NCBI RefSeq assembly: GCF_947492965.1
Contig: NZ_CANLOZ010000003.1
Location: 620,001 to 684,000 of the forward strand
Direction of reading: 5' to 3'
DNA from: an uncultured Aquimarina sp.
GTDB taxonomy: Bacteria; Bacteroidota; Bacteroidia; Flavobacteriales; Flavobacteriaceae
Length of the DNA stretch: 64,000 bases
The notes under the pieces were generated by a model, which was not told the DNA's origin, searched no databases, and saw nothing but the letters and a program-made list of their open reading frames with translations. How positions within the stretch are numbered: the stretch's first letter is position 1; each line of letters opens with the position of its first letter. Positions 46,845-56,333 of this stretch are shown here, in pieces. A program made the position numbers and the translations under genes.

Positions 46845-46949
46845 TTAATTATAAAATTGAGAACGTATGTTACCACTTCGTTCTCTCATTAAGAATTTTA
46901 AAAATTTCCTTTGTGAAATAATTTTTAAATTTCTTAATGCTCGTTTCAT
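46845..46949 (-). CDS. Possible 34-aa basic leader peptide upstream of rsr
   Basis: Frame MKRALRNLKIISQRKF..SQFYN in the rsr leader, 33 nt before the rsr start, strongly Arg/Lys-rich. The leader has inverted segments (AAATTTCTTAA/TTAAGAATTTT and GAGAACG/CGTTCTC). The frame may be a leader peptide, a small basic protein or coincidence in AT-rich DNA; supported only by position. Confidence 0.25.
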   Translation of the reverse strand: MKRALRNLKIISQRKFLKFLMRERSGNIRSQFYN

Positions 46950-46979
46950 CTTATTCGCATTTTGTTGTTAATTACAATG

Positions 46980-47017
46980 CAAATGTTTTAAGTGACTACG
47001 CATTCTTTTTGCGCAGT
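46980..47017 (-). promoter_or_regulatory. RNA-repair operator and -7 box, rsr promoter
   Basis: -7 box AACATTTG (plus 46980-46987), 7-bp gap, arms ACTACGCA (46995-47002) and TGCGCAGT (47010-47017) with 7-nt centre TTCTTTT. One arm mismatch. The centre is the same as in the site beside the WYL gene. Confidence 0.85.
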
Positions 47018-47176
47018 GAAAAAATAATGTGATTTTTTTTATTTTTTATCGAAAAAAGATATGTTAAGAGTTGGTTTTGAGTTCTTTTCGGTAAATCATC
47101 AATTAGATTGATTTTACTATCAAAAACCACAAATAGTCATTTTTATCATCGAAATTTTCTTCATACTAACTGAAGA

Positions 47177-47202
47177 AGCCAGATCACTCTGAGTAATCTG
47201 GC
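47177..47202 (-). terminator. Hairpin terminator after the sigma factor gene
   Basis: AGCCAGAT (47177-47184) and ATCTGGCT (47195-47202) are perfect arms with a 10-nt loop, 50 nt past the sigma gene stop in the minus sense. T-tail is modest. Confidence 0.5.
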
Positions 47203-47251
47203 TCTGATTTTATACTTATTTGTAATTGTTTCTCTTGGTAAAAAATAAAAT

Positions 47252-47827
47252 TTACGCGGGAACTCTCAATTCTTGAAACATCGGGTCTTGTTCGATTCTC
47301 ATTAAAAGTTCCTTTTTAGCATCGAACTTCTTTTTTCTGGTGTATCCTGGAGTATATCCAGTGATCTTTGAGATTTCGTTTACTGATTTTCCTTCGAAAT
47401 AAAGGAGCATTAAACTTTTATTACTAGTACTTAGCTTTTGGAAATGTTTTCGGTATAAATGCTCACGTTCATCATTTTCTATTGAACTTGTAATGGCATC
47501 TGTTGTTTCTTTTTTTGTATCGATCATCGTTTCGTCGAAAACGATTTGATGTTTTTTGCGTAATCGAGTTCTCCAGGTGTTTTTACAGATTCCGTAGAAA
47601 TAGGTAGTTAAAGGAACACGGATTTCAAAAGTTCCAGATTTAATTTTTTGGTAGAGTACAACCAGCGCATCTTGAAAAATATCTTCAACATCTTGCATCG
47701 TACCGCTATGTCTAAGAATGTATCCTTGGATATAGCTAATATTATCTCTGTAAAAAATAGTTAGTATTTCTTGATCCCCATTCAAGATACCATTTATAAC
47801 TGCTTGATCCGTATTCCTTTTTCCCAT
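47252..47827 (-). CDS. ECF-type RNA polymerase sigma factor
   Basis: 191 residues. Region 2 is MQDVEDIFQDALVVLYQKI and region 4 contains SVNEISKITGYTPGYTRKKKFDAKKELL, the two domains of ECF sigma factors. No anti-sigma gene lies beside it. The promoter has a perfect -7 box (TATGTTTG, plus 47902-47909) and a palindrome at 47931-47946. It lies between rsr and a histidine kinase, so a link with stress control is possible but not shown. Confidence 0.88.
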   Translation of the reverse strand: MGKRNTDQAVINGILNGDQEILTIFYRDNISYIQGYILRHSGTMQDVEDIFQDALVVLYQKIKSGTFEIRVPLTTYFYGICKNTWRTRLRKKHQIVFDETMIDTKKETTDAITSSIENDEREHLYRKHFQKLSTSNKSLMLLYFEGKSVNEISKITGYTPGYTRKKKFDAKKELLMRIEQDPMFQELRVPA

Positions 47828-47901
47828 TACCTTTTTTGTTTAACTGCTACGTTTTTTGATGTGTATACTGATTAAGTATGTATTTCCTTTTTTTGACGAT
47901 A

Positions 47902-47946
47902 CAAACATAAATCTACTCTGGCTGAAGTCCTTACGGATTTCCGTAA
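47902..47946 (-). promoter_or_regulatory. -7 box and palindrome upstream of ECF sigma gene
   Basis: Minus-strand TATGTTTG matches TAnnTTTG exactly. Upstream of it, TTACGGA-TT-TCCGTAA (47931-47946) is a 16-nt palindrome with perfect 7-nt arms. It differs from the TACGCA operator, so another regulator is likely. Confidence 0.5.
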
Positions 47947-48100
47947 TCGAAGGAAATTTTTTGTTAAAAGTTATGTTTTGAAGTTTAAGCGTGCATAAAA
48001 TCAGGGTGATAGTAGAGAGGAAAAAGATTTGGTAATTCACCGAATTGTTATGGATAAATTTTTTATTGCTTTTGCTCAATGTGCGTTAAGGAGATGTTGT

Positions 48101-48939
48101 CTGACTTTTCTTTTTTTCATTGCCAACCCTTTGTCAACACTTCGACAAGCTCAGTGTGACATCTTAGTGTAAGTTCAAATTTTACAACAATTTTTCGATA
48201 GGCCGTTTTAAAGTCTATAGGTTATATTTTATATCAGCACTTGAATTGATGATATATTACTTAAAACCTATTCTCGATACACTTCTCCTAAAGTCGAAGC
48301 ACTCGAATTGACGGTTTTATATAGTTGATCGTCACATCGAGTGTTTTTGTGTAGCGGTAGCGGAACTAAAAATGTACTTCGACAAGCTCAGCAGAACTAT
48401 CGAGATGTTTTCTGACTTTTCTTTTTTTCATTGCCAACCCTTTGTCAACACTTCGACAAGCTCAGTGTGACATCTCAGTGTGACTTCAAATTTCACAACA
48501 ATTTTTCGATAGGCCGTTTACAGTCTATGAGTTATATTTTATATCAGTACTTGAATTGATGATATATTACTTAAAACCTATTCTCGATACACTTCTCCTA
48601 AAGTCGAAGCACTCGAATTGACGGTTTTATATAGTTGATCGTCACATCGAGTGTTTTTGTGTAGCGGTAGCGGAACTAAAAATGTACTTCGACAAGCTCA
48701 GCAGAACTATCGAGATGTTTTCTGACTTTTCTTTTTTTCATTGCCAACCCTTCGACAACACTTCGACAAGCTCAGTGTGACATTTCAGTGTGACTTCAAA
48801 TTTTACAACAAGTTTTTGATAGGCCGTTTACAGTCTATGAATTATATTTTATATCAGTACTTGAATTGATGATATATTACTTAAAACCTATTCTCGATAC
48901 ACTTCTCCTAAAATCGAAGTACTCGAATTGACGGTTTTT
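48101..48939. repeat. Tandem ~310-bp repeats (two full copies, one partial)
   Basis: Copies begin CTGACTTTTC at 48101, 48412 and 48722 (periods 311 and 310). Each carries CATTGCCAACCC, the 'acttcgacaagctcagtgtgacat' element and TTTCGATAGGCCG. The third copy is cut at about 48939. Copies are nearly identical, so the duplication is recent. No coding potential is seen. The preceding 47947-48100 stretch also lacks a gene. Confidence 0.85.
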
Positions 48940-49008
48940 TCTTTTCTCGAAAGCATCTCGATTATAAATCGAGTCGATAATCTTGAGAAGATCGCCATCA
49001 AGGAGTTG

Positions 49009-49674
49009 CTATAGTAATCCCAAATCCTTTACAATAGCGACTAAATGTGTAGTGTTTTTAGCTTTGAAGTCATCAAAAAGCTTGCTTAGTTTTTTGTCAA
49101 TCGTACTTTCGCTATTCGGAGTTATTTTAAGCTTTTTAAGCTTTTGTACGATTTCCTTTTTAGTCAGTCCCTGTGATAGTTCTTCTAATAACATGATATC
49201 AAAATCGTCTAGATTGACGATATTATCGGTACTGGCTTCGGTAACTTCTGGCGGTAAAACGGTATCTCCCCGAAATACACCTTGCACGCAGCTTACTAAT
49301 TCTCTTACTGCATTTTGCCCTTTGCATACGTAGCCATTGATATCTAGTTTTTGAAATAACATATTTATTTTGTCTGGTCTGCTTTCTTGTGAGTATACAA
49401 TGACGTTTATATTGGGTTGTATTTTTCGGATATCCTGAATCAAATCGATTCCGGAAGTTCTGATTTGTACTTTGTGATCTTCTTTAAATGATAGATCTGT
49501 TATAAGTAACTCAAAAGGTTCATTCTCCTGAAATGCTTTTCTGAATTTGAGATAGGCATCATCACAATACTTAGATTCATGGATATTCTGAATTCCTAAC
49601 CCTTCTTGTATTACTTTTATAATTCCTTGATTGGCGATTTCATAATCCTCTGCAACCAATACTTTCGTAAACAT
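49009..49674 (-). CDS. Response regulator, NarL/LuxR type
   Basis: 221 residues from ATG 49672-49674; upstream in-frame ATGs lie in repeat-like DNA. The receiver domain starts KVLVAEDYEIANQG with the acidic pocket ED and the phospho-acceptor Asp in LLITDLSFKEDHK. The C-terminal ~65 residues resemble a LuxR-type HTH (DIMLLEELSQGLTKKEIVQKLKKL, ESTIDKKLSKLFDDFKA). It pairs with the TPR histidine kinase at 50261. Confidence 0.85.
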   Translation of the reverse strand: MFTKVLVAEDYEIANQGIIKVIQEGLGIQNIHESKYCDDAYLKFRKAFQENEPFELLITDLSFKEDHKVQIRTSGIDLIQDIRKIQPNINVIVYSQESRPDKINMLFQKLDINGYVCKGQNAVRELVSCVQGVFRGDTVLPPEVTEASTDNIVNLDDFDIMLLEELSQGLTKKEIVQKLKKLKITPNSESTIDKKLSKLFDDFKAKNTTHLVAIVKDLGLL

Positions 49675-50260
49675 CGTATACGTTTTAGTTCTGTTATAAA
49701 GGTCAAATATAATTGTTCCGTAAATAGGTTGATTACGCTTTTCCGTATTCTTTTGATTTATTATGAGAAAGATCTTGTCAACTATCTTTTTGTAAAGGAG
49801 TTTTTTACTCCCTTCCTTTGAAGGAAGGGTTGGGGATGGATGTTTTTCTGATATCATATTAAGTAACATCTCCCTAAATCCCTTCCTCCAAATAGCTGAC
49901 AGGTTTTCAAAGAGGGACTTTTTTACATTTACGTTTAAAGGATTCTATTTTCTTTTTTTCATTGCCAACACTTCGATAACACTTCGACAAGCTCAGTGTG
50001 ACATCTCAGTGTGACAGGCTCAGTGTAACTTCAAATTTTACAACAATTTTTCGATAGGCCGTTTGTTATTAGAAAGTTGGGTTTTATATAGTTGATCGTC
50101 ACATCGAGTGTTTTTTGTGTAGCGATAGCGGAACTAAAAATGTATCGAGATGTTGTTTAGTTTTTGTCTTTAAAAGATTCTCGATAGTTCTGCTGAGCTT
50201 GTCGAAGTACAATTTTCTACGTTTCACTTCGAAAAACCCCTCGAATTGACGGTTTTGGGA
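49675..50260. repeat. Intergenic stretch with repeat fragments
   Basis: Fragments of the 310-bp repeat recur here (CATTGCCAACACTTCG.. at about 49960, TTTCGATAGGCCG at about 50049, TTGATCGTCACATCGAGTG at about 50092). An inverted copy of the 'acttcgacaagctcagcagaactatcg' segment lies at about 50182-50212. Also GGAAGGGTTGGGGATGG near 49820. No gene seen. Confidence 0.6.
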
Positions 50261-52216
50261 TTATACAGGAATTTTGATCTCTGCTTTAAAGCCTTTGTCT
50301 TTTGCAGAATCAAACGTAATGTTTCCTTGTATGGCCTGAACACGTTTCTCGGTATTACGCAGTCCGTTTTTGGATTTGATATCCTCTTGTTCGATGCCGA
50401 TACCATTATCAGAATATTTGATCAAAAGTTTGTTTTTTTCATTTTTGAACACAATGGCTACCAAATCCGCCTGACTATGCTTTTGCATATTGGTCATGAG
50501 TTCTTGTAATACTCGGTAGATGGTGATTTTTAGATTCTTATCTACCATATCCCAATTGATTTTATCAATACCTCTAAGAATCAATTTGCTATGATTCTCG
50601 GTATAATTGGTCAACATATCCGTAAGTTCTTCGGTGTAGGTTTCATCCACTTCGAACTCACTATTTTCTCTAGAAATATCTCTGGCTTTATTATAGGCAG
50701 TATTTAATTTTTTGGTAATCTGTGGATCATGTGGATCGTTCTGATATTGCATCATTACCTGAAAGATATCATTCCCTAATTCATCGTGTAAACGTTTGGA
50801 AATACGGGTTTCGGTTTCATAGGCTGCCTGAAATTCTACAATTTTATTCTGTTGTGCAAGATATCGGGTACGCTGACGCGAAAAGTAGATGATAAAAGCA
50901 ATAAAAGTAACGAGTAGGAGCATCCCAAGCAGGTAGATGGTATTTTGATTTTGTACTTCATCAATTTTTTGTTTTCCCAATTTAATCTGTTCTTCTTTTT
51001 CTTCAGTTTCAAATTCGATAAGAGCAAATTTATTTCTAAAAATTCTCTCCTCTTTAATTAAACTATCATTTAGGTTGATGTATTTTCGTAAATAATGGAT
51101 TTTGTCTTTCCCTTGAGATATTTCGGAAAGTAGTAAATAGGACTGTAATAATTCCTTATTAGTTTTAAGAATATGGGAAAGGGTTTCGGCATTTTTAGCA
51201 TGTTTTAATGCTTGATCTTTATTATTTTTTGAATGATAGTATCTCGCTATGTGCAAATTATTTGTGGTTAGACCAATTTTATCTTGAATACTATCTCGAA
51301 TATTATAAGCCTCGTTAAATTCATGAATTATATTAGTCTTTTCACCAGATAAAAATTTCGCATAGGCTAAATTATCTAATAGTAATGATTTTCTTTTCGG
51401 ATTCTTATTAAGGAAATCTTTGTAAGTTAGAGCTTTATCGAAAAATTCGATAGCTTTGTCATATTTTTTTTGATTTTTATAAACTATACCAATGTTATTA
51501 AAAGCTAAAATTTCCCTTTCTGATTTATTTTTTAAACTTTGAGCATATTTGACTGATTTTAAGTGATATTCTATTGCTCTATTATATTCTTCGAGATTAT
51601 TAGAAACTATTCCCAGATTACTGTAACATATTGTAAGGTAATTGTTAGCTTTTCCGTCAAGTTCAAATTTTTGAATTGCTTTCACCGTATTAGAAATACT
51701 TTTCACATAATCTTTTACTTGTCTTTGAATTATTGCGATTCCTAATAAAGTTCTTCCATGCTGATAAGGGTGTCTATCATTTAATAGGACATACATTCTT
51801 TCAGATCTTTTGTAGTTTACATAAGCACTATCTAGTTTATTCGTTTTCTCATAAAAAATGGCTAGCCTTATGTAATTAAAAGCTATTCCTGAAGAATCTT
51901 TAATTTCTTTTGAAAGCTTTAGAATTTGGTGAATTGATCTGAAGAAGCGAAGACTATCGTTTAAGTCAAGGTAAACTCTAGATATTTGGGTTAATTTTTT
52001 ACGTTTTTTTAAATCATTTTTAGTTAAATCTAATATTTTGAAAGCACTATCTGCATTTTGTATTCTTTCGGATTTATCCTTTTTTGTATCTAAGGCGTTG
52101 GAAATATAGTTTTTAACTGATGCACTCTCTTTTTCATTATTTTTTTTTTGAGGTTTAGTTGTACAACTAATTATCATTAATAAAAATAATATATAAAAAA
52201 AAGCTGATGTTCTCAT
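50261..52216 (-). CDS. TPR-containing sensor histidine kinase (HisKA_3 type)
   Basis: 651 residues. Lipoprotein-like N-terminal signal (MRTSAFFYILFLLMIISCTT). About seven TPR units (roughly 80-390), one membrane span (about 425-445, TIYLLGMLLLVTFIAFIIYF), a dimerisation helix with phospho-His in SKRLHDELGNDIFQ, and an ATPase domain with VLQELMTNMQKHS (N-box) and YSDNGIGI (G1). This architecture is common in Bacteroidota and works with LuxR-type regulators such as the one at 49009. Confidence 0.9.
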   Translation of the reverse strand: MRTSAFFYILFLLMIISCTTKPQKKNNEKESASVKNYISNALDTKKDKSERIQNADSAFKILDLTKNDLKKRKKLTQISRVYLDLNDSLRFFRSIHQILKLSKEIKDSSGIAFNYIRLAIFYEKTNKLDSAYVNYKRSERMYVLLNDRHPYQHGRTLLGIAIIQRQVKDYVKSISNTVKAIQKFELDGKANNYLTICYSNLGIVSNNLEEYNRAIEYHLKSVKYAQSLKNKSEREILAFNNIGIVYKNQKKYDKAIEFFDKALTYKDFLNKNPKRKSLLLDNLAYAKFLSGEKTNIIHEFNEAYNIRDSIQDKIGLTTNNLHIARYYHSKNNKDQALKHAKNAETLSHILKTNKELLQSYLLLSEISQGKDKIHYLRKYINLNDSLIKEERIFRNKFALIEFETEEKEEQIKLGKQKIDEVQNQNTIYLLGMLLLVTFIAFIIYFSRQRTRYLAQQNKIVEFQAAYETETRISKRLHDELGNDIFQVMMQYQNDPHDPQITKKLNTAYNKARDISRENSEFEVDETYTEELTDMLTNYTENHSKLILRGIDKINWDMVDKNLKITIYRVLQELMTNMQKHSQADLVAIVFKNEKNKLLIKYSDNGIGIEQEDIKSKNGLRNTEKRVQAIQGNITFDSAKDKGFKAEIKIPV

Positions 52217-52298
52217 TTTTTATAAATAACTATCTTAATTGTAGAATGAAAGAAGGCTTTACGTATTTTAAAGCCTTCTTCAAGCAAAGATATTTATT

Positions 52299-52472
52299 TT
52301 AATTATCTCTTTCTTCATTTTCTGTATCCACTGTACCAGATTCCTCTTCCGTAAGTGAGACTTTACTCTCTACTTCTTCAACTCCGATTTCATCCTGGAT
52401 GGTTGGAGGTTCGCAAGAAACAAGGTTAACACCTAGTAATATAGCTAATAATATAAATCTTAAAGTTTTCAT
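52299..52472 (-). CDS. Small acidic lipoprotein
   Basis: 57 residues from ATG 52470-52472. A lipoprotein signal (MKTLRFILLAILLGVNLVSCEPP; lipobox VSC) is followed by an acidic Glu/Ser/Thr tail. No fold predicted. It precedes the histidine kinase gene and reads the same way; function unknown. Confidence 0.65.
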   Translation of the reverse strand: MKTLRFILLAILLGVNLVSCEPPTIQDEIGVEEVESKVSLTEEESGTVDTENEERDN

Positions 52473-53090
52473 GTTGTTAGTTGTTTTGTGATTGATATAT
52501 TCCAATTGTTGGGGTACGCCCATAAGTGATAGCCCCAGCTAGTATGCGGATACATACATTTCACCTATGGGAAATGATCCTTTGTTTTCGGGAAAGTGAT
52601 CCTCGTGCGGTCGCATTACCCTACTTTCCCCTTTTGGGTAGTAGCGAACTGCACTCGGATGGTACTTAGATGGCACTTGGAGAACACATTGATGATACTT
52701 CGATAACACTTTGACAATACTTCGGCAAGCTCAGTATGACATCTCAGTGTGATATCTCGGCGTAACATCTTGGTGTAGCATCTAGGTGCGACATCTTCGT
52801 ATGTTCATTGGTAGTGTGGCTCGGCGTAACCATCGATTGTTACACCTTTAGTTACCAATGCTTTTTTTGGGTTTGTTAGAAAATTTTTACTGGATATACT
52901 CGATATTTTCGGTATTCTCATCTTTAGATAAGCAGCTGGTTGTTTGGTATGGTGCTTTAGAATTTACTTGCCTTCCTCGCCAGTAGGCGGGTCTTCGATA
53001 CATCCGTCCTGGACGGGTACTTCAACTGATGTAAATTTTCGACCTTTAGATCGATGTTGCACCGTTCGCTAATCAGTACTTATAAAAAGC
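52473..53090. repeat. Intergenic region of degenerate repeats
   Basis: About 600 nt. From 52680 to 52810 short degenerate units repeat (ACTTCGATAACAC, TTTGACAATAC, CATCTCAGTGTGA, CATCTTGGTGTAG and similar), a decayed form of the 'cttcgacaagctcagtgtgacat' element. 52560-52670 is GC-richer and contains GGGAAAGTGATCC and ACTTTCCCCTTTTGGGTAG, possibly structured. No coding frame supported. Confidence 0.5.
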
Positions 53091-53330
53091 TTACGAAATT
53101 CCAACTATATGCGAAGTATAGCTGTCTGTTATGAACGCTTTGCGAAAGCTAGTGTTCATTAGATCTAGTGCTTTTTCCAGTATCTTGTTACTGTCTGCAC
53201 TTGGCATTTTTGGTGGAGTAGTATTTACAACTGAAGTGTAAAATCCTATCCCAACGAAGCCAGCGAATGCATCGGTAAACAGATTATTTCTGATCTCCTG
53301 CTCCTTTTTTGATAATTGATTAAACTTCAT
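53091..53330 (-). CDS. Small protein from the WYL-divergent promoter, unknown
   Basis: 79 residues from ATG 53328-53330 (MKFNQLSKKEQEIRNNL..). No signal or clear span, although FAGFVGIGFYTSVV is hydrophobic. The start resembles that of Rsr only in MKFN, so no homology is claimed. It is the first gene of the minus-strand transcript from the operator at 53446-53483, so it likely belongs to the RNA-repair regulon. Confidence 0.6.
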   Translation of the reverse strand: MKFNQLSKKEQEIRNNLFTDAFAGFVGIGFYTSVVNTTPPKMPSADSNKILEKALDLMNTSFRKAFITDSYTSHIVGIS

Positions 53331-53445
53331 TGTACTATATTTTTTACTCGATAATCGAGATTTAAACATTTTCAGGTTTCCCCTGATTTACTTATTAATT
53401 ACTCGAAACACTATCATTGTGCCTCTTGTTTCATTATTTATAGTA

Positions 53446-53483
53446 CAAATATCTGGTGCTAGTACGCATTCTTTTTGCGTAGT
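53446..53483. promoter_or_regulatory. RNA-repair operator and -7 box, divergent promoter beside WYL gene
   Basis: Minus-strand -7 box GATATTTG (plus 53446-53453), 7-bp gap, arms AGTACGCA (53461-53468) and TGCGTAGT (53476-53483), 7-nt centre TTCTTTT. It is 36 nt upstream of the WYL gene on the plus strand and serves the small gene on the minus strand, so autoregulation is likely. Confidence 0.85.
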
Positions 53484-53519
53484 AAAAAGATAATTCATAT
53501 TTTTCTTAAAATTTTTAAC

Positions 53520-54530
53520 ATGGCGTCGAATAAAAATGCTCTAATTCGTTATAAAACCATTGATCAGTGTCTTCGTAATAGCTTTAGAACATGGACGTTG
53601 GATGATCTGATCGAAGCCTGTTCTGATGCTTTGTACGAATACGAAGGAAAAGATGTATACGTAAGTAAAAGAACGGTTCAGTTGGATATACAGATGATGC
53701 GTAGTGATAAATTGGGGTATAATGCACCGATAGAAGTATATCAGCGCAAATATTATCGATATGCAGAGGAGGATTATAGTATTATGAATATTCCGGTTAC
53801 CGATCATGATATTAAGATTATGAATGAGTCCATACAGATATTACGACAGTTTAAAGATTTCTCGCTTTTTAAAGAGATGAATGGTGTGTTAGAGCGATTG
53901 GAAGATTCTGTATATGCTACCCAAAAGAATAACAAACCTATTATTCACCTCGAAAAGAATGAGCAGCTAAAAGGATTACATCATATAGATATGCTTTACC
54001 ACGCTATTTTGGATAAGAAAGTCCTGAAAATTGGTTACCGTTCTTTTAAAGCCAGACAACCTAGTGAAATCGAGATCCACCCACAGTTATTAAAAGAATT
54101 TAATAACCGATGGTTTTTACTGGCAGTTGGTCATAACAGAAGGTCACTTACTACCTTTGCTCTAGATCGCATCATTAGTATTGCTACTTCAGATACAGAC
54201 ATACCTTATGTAGACCATCATATCGATGGAGACGATTATTACAAAGATGTGATAGGCGTGACGGTTTCAGAAAATGTTCGACCAGAACTGATTAGCTTTC
54301 GCGTTGATCGCCGTAATGCTCCTTATGTGACTACAAAACCTTTTCATAGCTCTCAGAAAACAGTTGCACGAGATGATTATGGAGTGACCTTTAGCATCGA
54401 AGTGCAAATGAATTTTGAGCTGGAACGATTGATTCTCGGTTTTGGAGATAGTATCGAAGTACTACAACCAGAAAAACTACGTAATAGAATTCAGGAAAAA
54501 TTAAAACGAGCGGTAAAAAAATATACTTAA
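53520..54530 (+). CDS. WYL-domain transcriptional regulator
   Basis: 336 residues from ATG 53520. An earlier in-frame ATG (53475) lies inside the operator and is rejected. The N-terminal winged-helix part (about 1-85) includes ALIRYKTIDQCLRNSFRTWTLDDLIEAC. The WYL domain (about 150-250) is represented by IGYRSFKARQPSEIEIHPQLLKEFNNRWFLLAVG, followed by the WCX-like C-terminal extension. WYL proteins sense nucleic-acid-type ligands and often control RNA or DNA repair and defence genes. The candidate regulator of the four operator sites. Confidence 0.9.
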   Translation: MASNKNALIRYKTIDQCLRNSFRTWTLDDLIEACSDALYEYEGKDVYVSKRTVQLDIQMMRSDKLGYNAPIEVYQRKYYRYAEEDYSIMNIPVTDHDIKIMNESIQILRQFKDFSLFKEMNGVLERLEDSVYATQKNNKPIIHLEKNEQLKGLHHIDMLYHAILDKKVLKIGYRSFKARQPSEIEIHPQLLKEFNNRWFLLAVGHNRRSLTTFALDRIISIATSDTDIPYVDHHIDGDDYYKDVIGVTVSENVRPELISFRVDRRNAPYVTTKPFHSSQKTVARDDYGVTFSIEVQMNFELERLILGFGDSIEVLQPEKLRNRIQEKLKRAVKKYT

Positions 54531-54549
54531 TGTATCCTTCATAGCTACG

Positions 54550-54885
54550 TTATTTATTTCCTAACATTAATAATTCGTGACAAACTACTTCGGTGATGTA
54601 TCTTTTATTACCCTCATTGTCATCATAACTGCGAGAGGTTAGTTTACCCTCGATGGCTATTTCTTGTCCTTTGGTTACATATTTTTCGATAATATCAGCG
54701 GTTTTTCCCCAGGCAACGATATTATGCCATTGCGTATCCGTGATTTTGTCTCCAGCTTTGTTATAATAGTAGTCGTTGGTAGCGATAGAAAACTTGGCTA
54801 GTTTTCTTCCGGAATCTAAAGAGATAATTTCTGGTTCCTGTCCTAAATTTCCGATTAATTGTACTTTGTTTTTTAATGTATTCAT
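54550..54885 (-). CDS. ssb: Single-stranded DNA-binding protein
   Basis: 111 residues from ATG 54883-54885. Single OB fold: MNTLKNKVQLIGNLGQEPE, KLAKFSIATNDYY, TQWHNIVAWGKTADIIEKYVTKGQEIAIEGKL, matching SSB. The usual acidic C-terminal tail is missing (ends ELLMLGNK), so it is probably a short accessory SSB rather than the main replicative one. Confidence 0.9.
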   Translation of the reverse strand: MNTLKNKVQLIGNLGQEPEIISLDSGRKLAKFSIATNDYYYNKAGDKITDTQWHNIVAWGKTADIIEKYVTKGQEIAIEGKLTSRSYDDNEGNKRYITEVVCHELLMLGNK

Positions 54886-55082
54886 GACATTGATTTTTAT
54901 AATCTGCATAGCGCAAATAAATTAGATAATGATTATCGAGTTCTTATGTTTCGACAGGGCAAACATAGGAGTAGAAGCAAGTTACATACGGTTAGGAAGT
55001 GTTTATTTTCGGTTGTAAACGTTTGTAGTCGTTTGTGTCGAATAGTATTTTATGGAAGATTTATAGAATGCTAAAAAGGGAC

Positions 55083-56321
55083 TTATGGATATAGTTTTTT
55101 GACCAATTGTCCAATGCTTAATCCTTGTACAAGAATAGAAAAGAAAACAACCACATAGGTAATATATAGGATTACTTCTGCAGATGGATTATCGGCTAAA
55201 CTTAATGCTAATGCCAATGAAATACCACCTCGTAAACCACCCCAAGTTAATATGGTTACGGTCTTAATCGGATTTGTTTCTGTATGTTTTAATAAAGAGT
55301 AGGGAAGTAGTACCGAAATAAATCTTGAAAATAATACAATGAATATGGCTATGATTCCCAGTATTAGATTTCCAGTATCGAATTTTAATAAATGAATTGC
55401 TAGTCCGATAAGAACAAATAAAATACCATTAAAAATATCGTCTAATACTTCCCAGAGGTCATTCATTAGTTTTCTGGTAGGTCCTTTATTGGTAGCAACG
55501 TTTAATTTGTTACCGATGATCATTCCAGCAACTACCATTGCTAATGGTCCTGATACATGAATCAGCGATGCTAGTGAATATCCACCCATTACGATTGCCA
55601 AACTAATCATTACGGATAATTGTGGATTCTCTTCTACAGATTTTATACTATGGTATCCGATAAAACCTAAAACAATTCCATATACAATGCCGCCGATGGC
55701 TTCTTCCATAAATAATTTTCCAATTTCGGCGCCTACAGATCCTTCTAGATTTCCTTCCATACTTATAAGAATTAGTATTCCAGAGAATACAACCACTCCA
55801 ATACCATCATTAAACAGCGATTCTCCTTCGATTTTAATTCCTAAACTTTTGGCAATATTGGCTTTTTTCAGAATGGCCATTACCGCAATCGGATCTGTAG
55901 GCGAGATAAGTGCACCAAACAGCAGTGCATGTAATAACGGTAATTCTATATGCAATAGTCTTGCTGCACCAAAGGTTAATCCGCCAACTAAAAAAGTAGA
56001 AATTAGAACTCCCAGTGTTGCAAACAGGATAACAGACCATTTTTCTTTGGTAAGTTCTTCGATATTTACGTGTAAAGCTCCAGCGAATAAAAGAAAACTA
56101 AGAATACCATCTAATAGTAAGGTTTTGAAATCAGAATTGGCAACAATATCACAAAAGAATTCATAAAAATCAGGAACAATACTTTTGCTAAGTGTAATGA
56201 TGATCACGGTGCATAAACTCATGATCATTAAACCAATGGTGGCAGGCATTTTTAGCCATTTGTAATTGATAAAACTAAAAAACGCGGCTATAGAAAAAAT
56301 AATACTGAAGGATTGTAGCAT
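55083..56321 (-). CDS. Na+/H+ antiporter (CPA1 family)
   Basis: 412 residues with about 12 membrane spans. CPA1 motifs: [19 protein letters not shown] (ion-site TDP), [17 protein letters not shown] (ND), and [18 protein letters not shown] near the C-terminus. It exchanges Na+ or K+ for H+ at the inner membrane. The downstream part is short (no cytosolic regulatory domain). It is 12 nt after the DUF2721-like gene. Confidence 0.9.
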   Translation of the reverse strand: MLQSFSIIFSIAAFFSFINYKWLKMPATIGLMIMSLCTVIIITLSKSIVPDFYEFFCDIVANSDFKTLLLDGILSFLLFAGALHVNIEELTKEKWSVILFATLGVLISTFLVGGLTFGAARLLHIELPLLHALLFGALISPTDPIAVMAILKKANIAKSLGIKIEGESLFNDGIGVVVFSGILILISMEGNLEGSVGAEIGKLFMEEAIGGIVYGIVLGFIGYHSIKSVEENPQLSVMISLAIVMGGYSLASLIHVSGPLAMVVAGMIIGNKLNVATNKGPTRKLMNDLWEVLDDIFNGILFVLIGLAIHLLKFDTGNLILGIIAIFIVLFSRFISVLLPYSLLKHTETNPIKTVTILTWGGLRGGISLALALSLADNPSAEVILYITYVVVFFSILVQGLSIGQLVKKLYP

Positions 56322-56333
56322 GATTCTAAAGGG

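Noticed and set aside
47840..48079. 79-residue frame upstream of the sigma factor gene
   Set aside because: It covers the promoter with a perfect -7 box and the palindrome of the sigma gene and has no ribosome-binding or homology support.
53475..53519. Upstream in-frame start for the WYL regulator
   Set aside because: It would place the start inside the operator; the ATG at 53520 gives a normal N-terminus.
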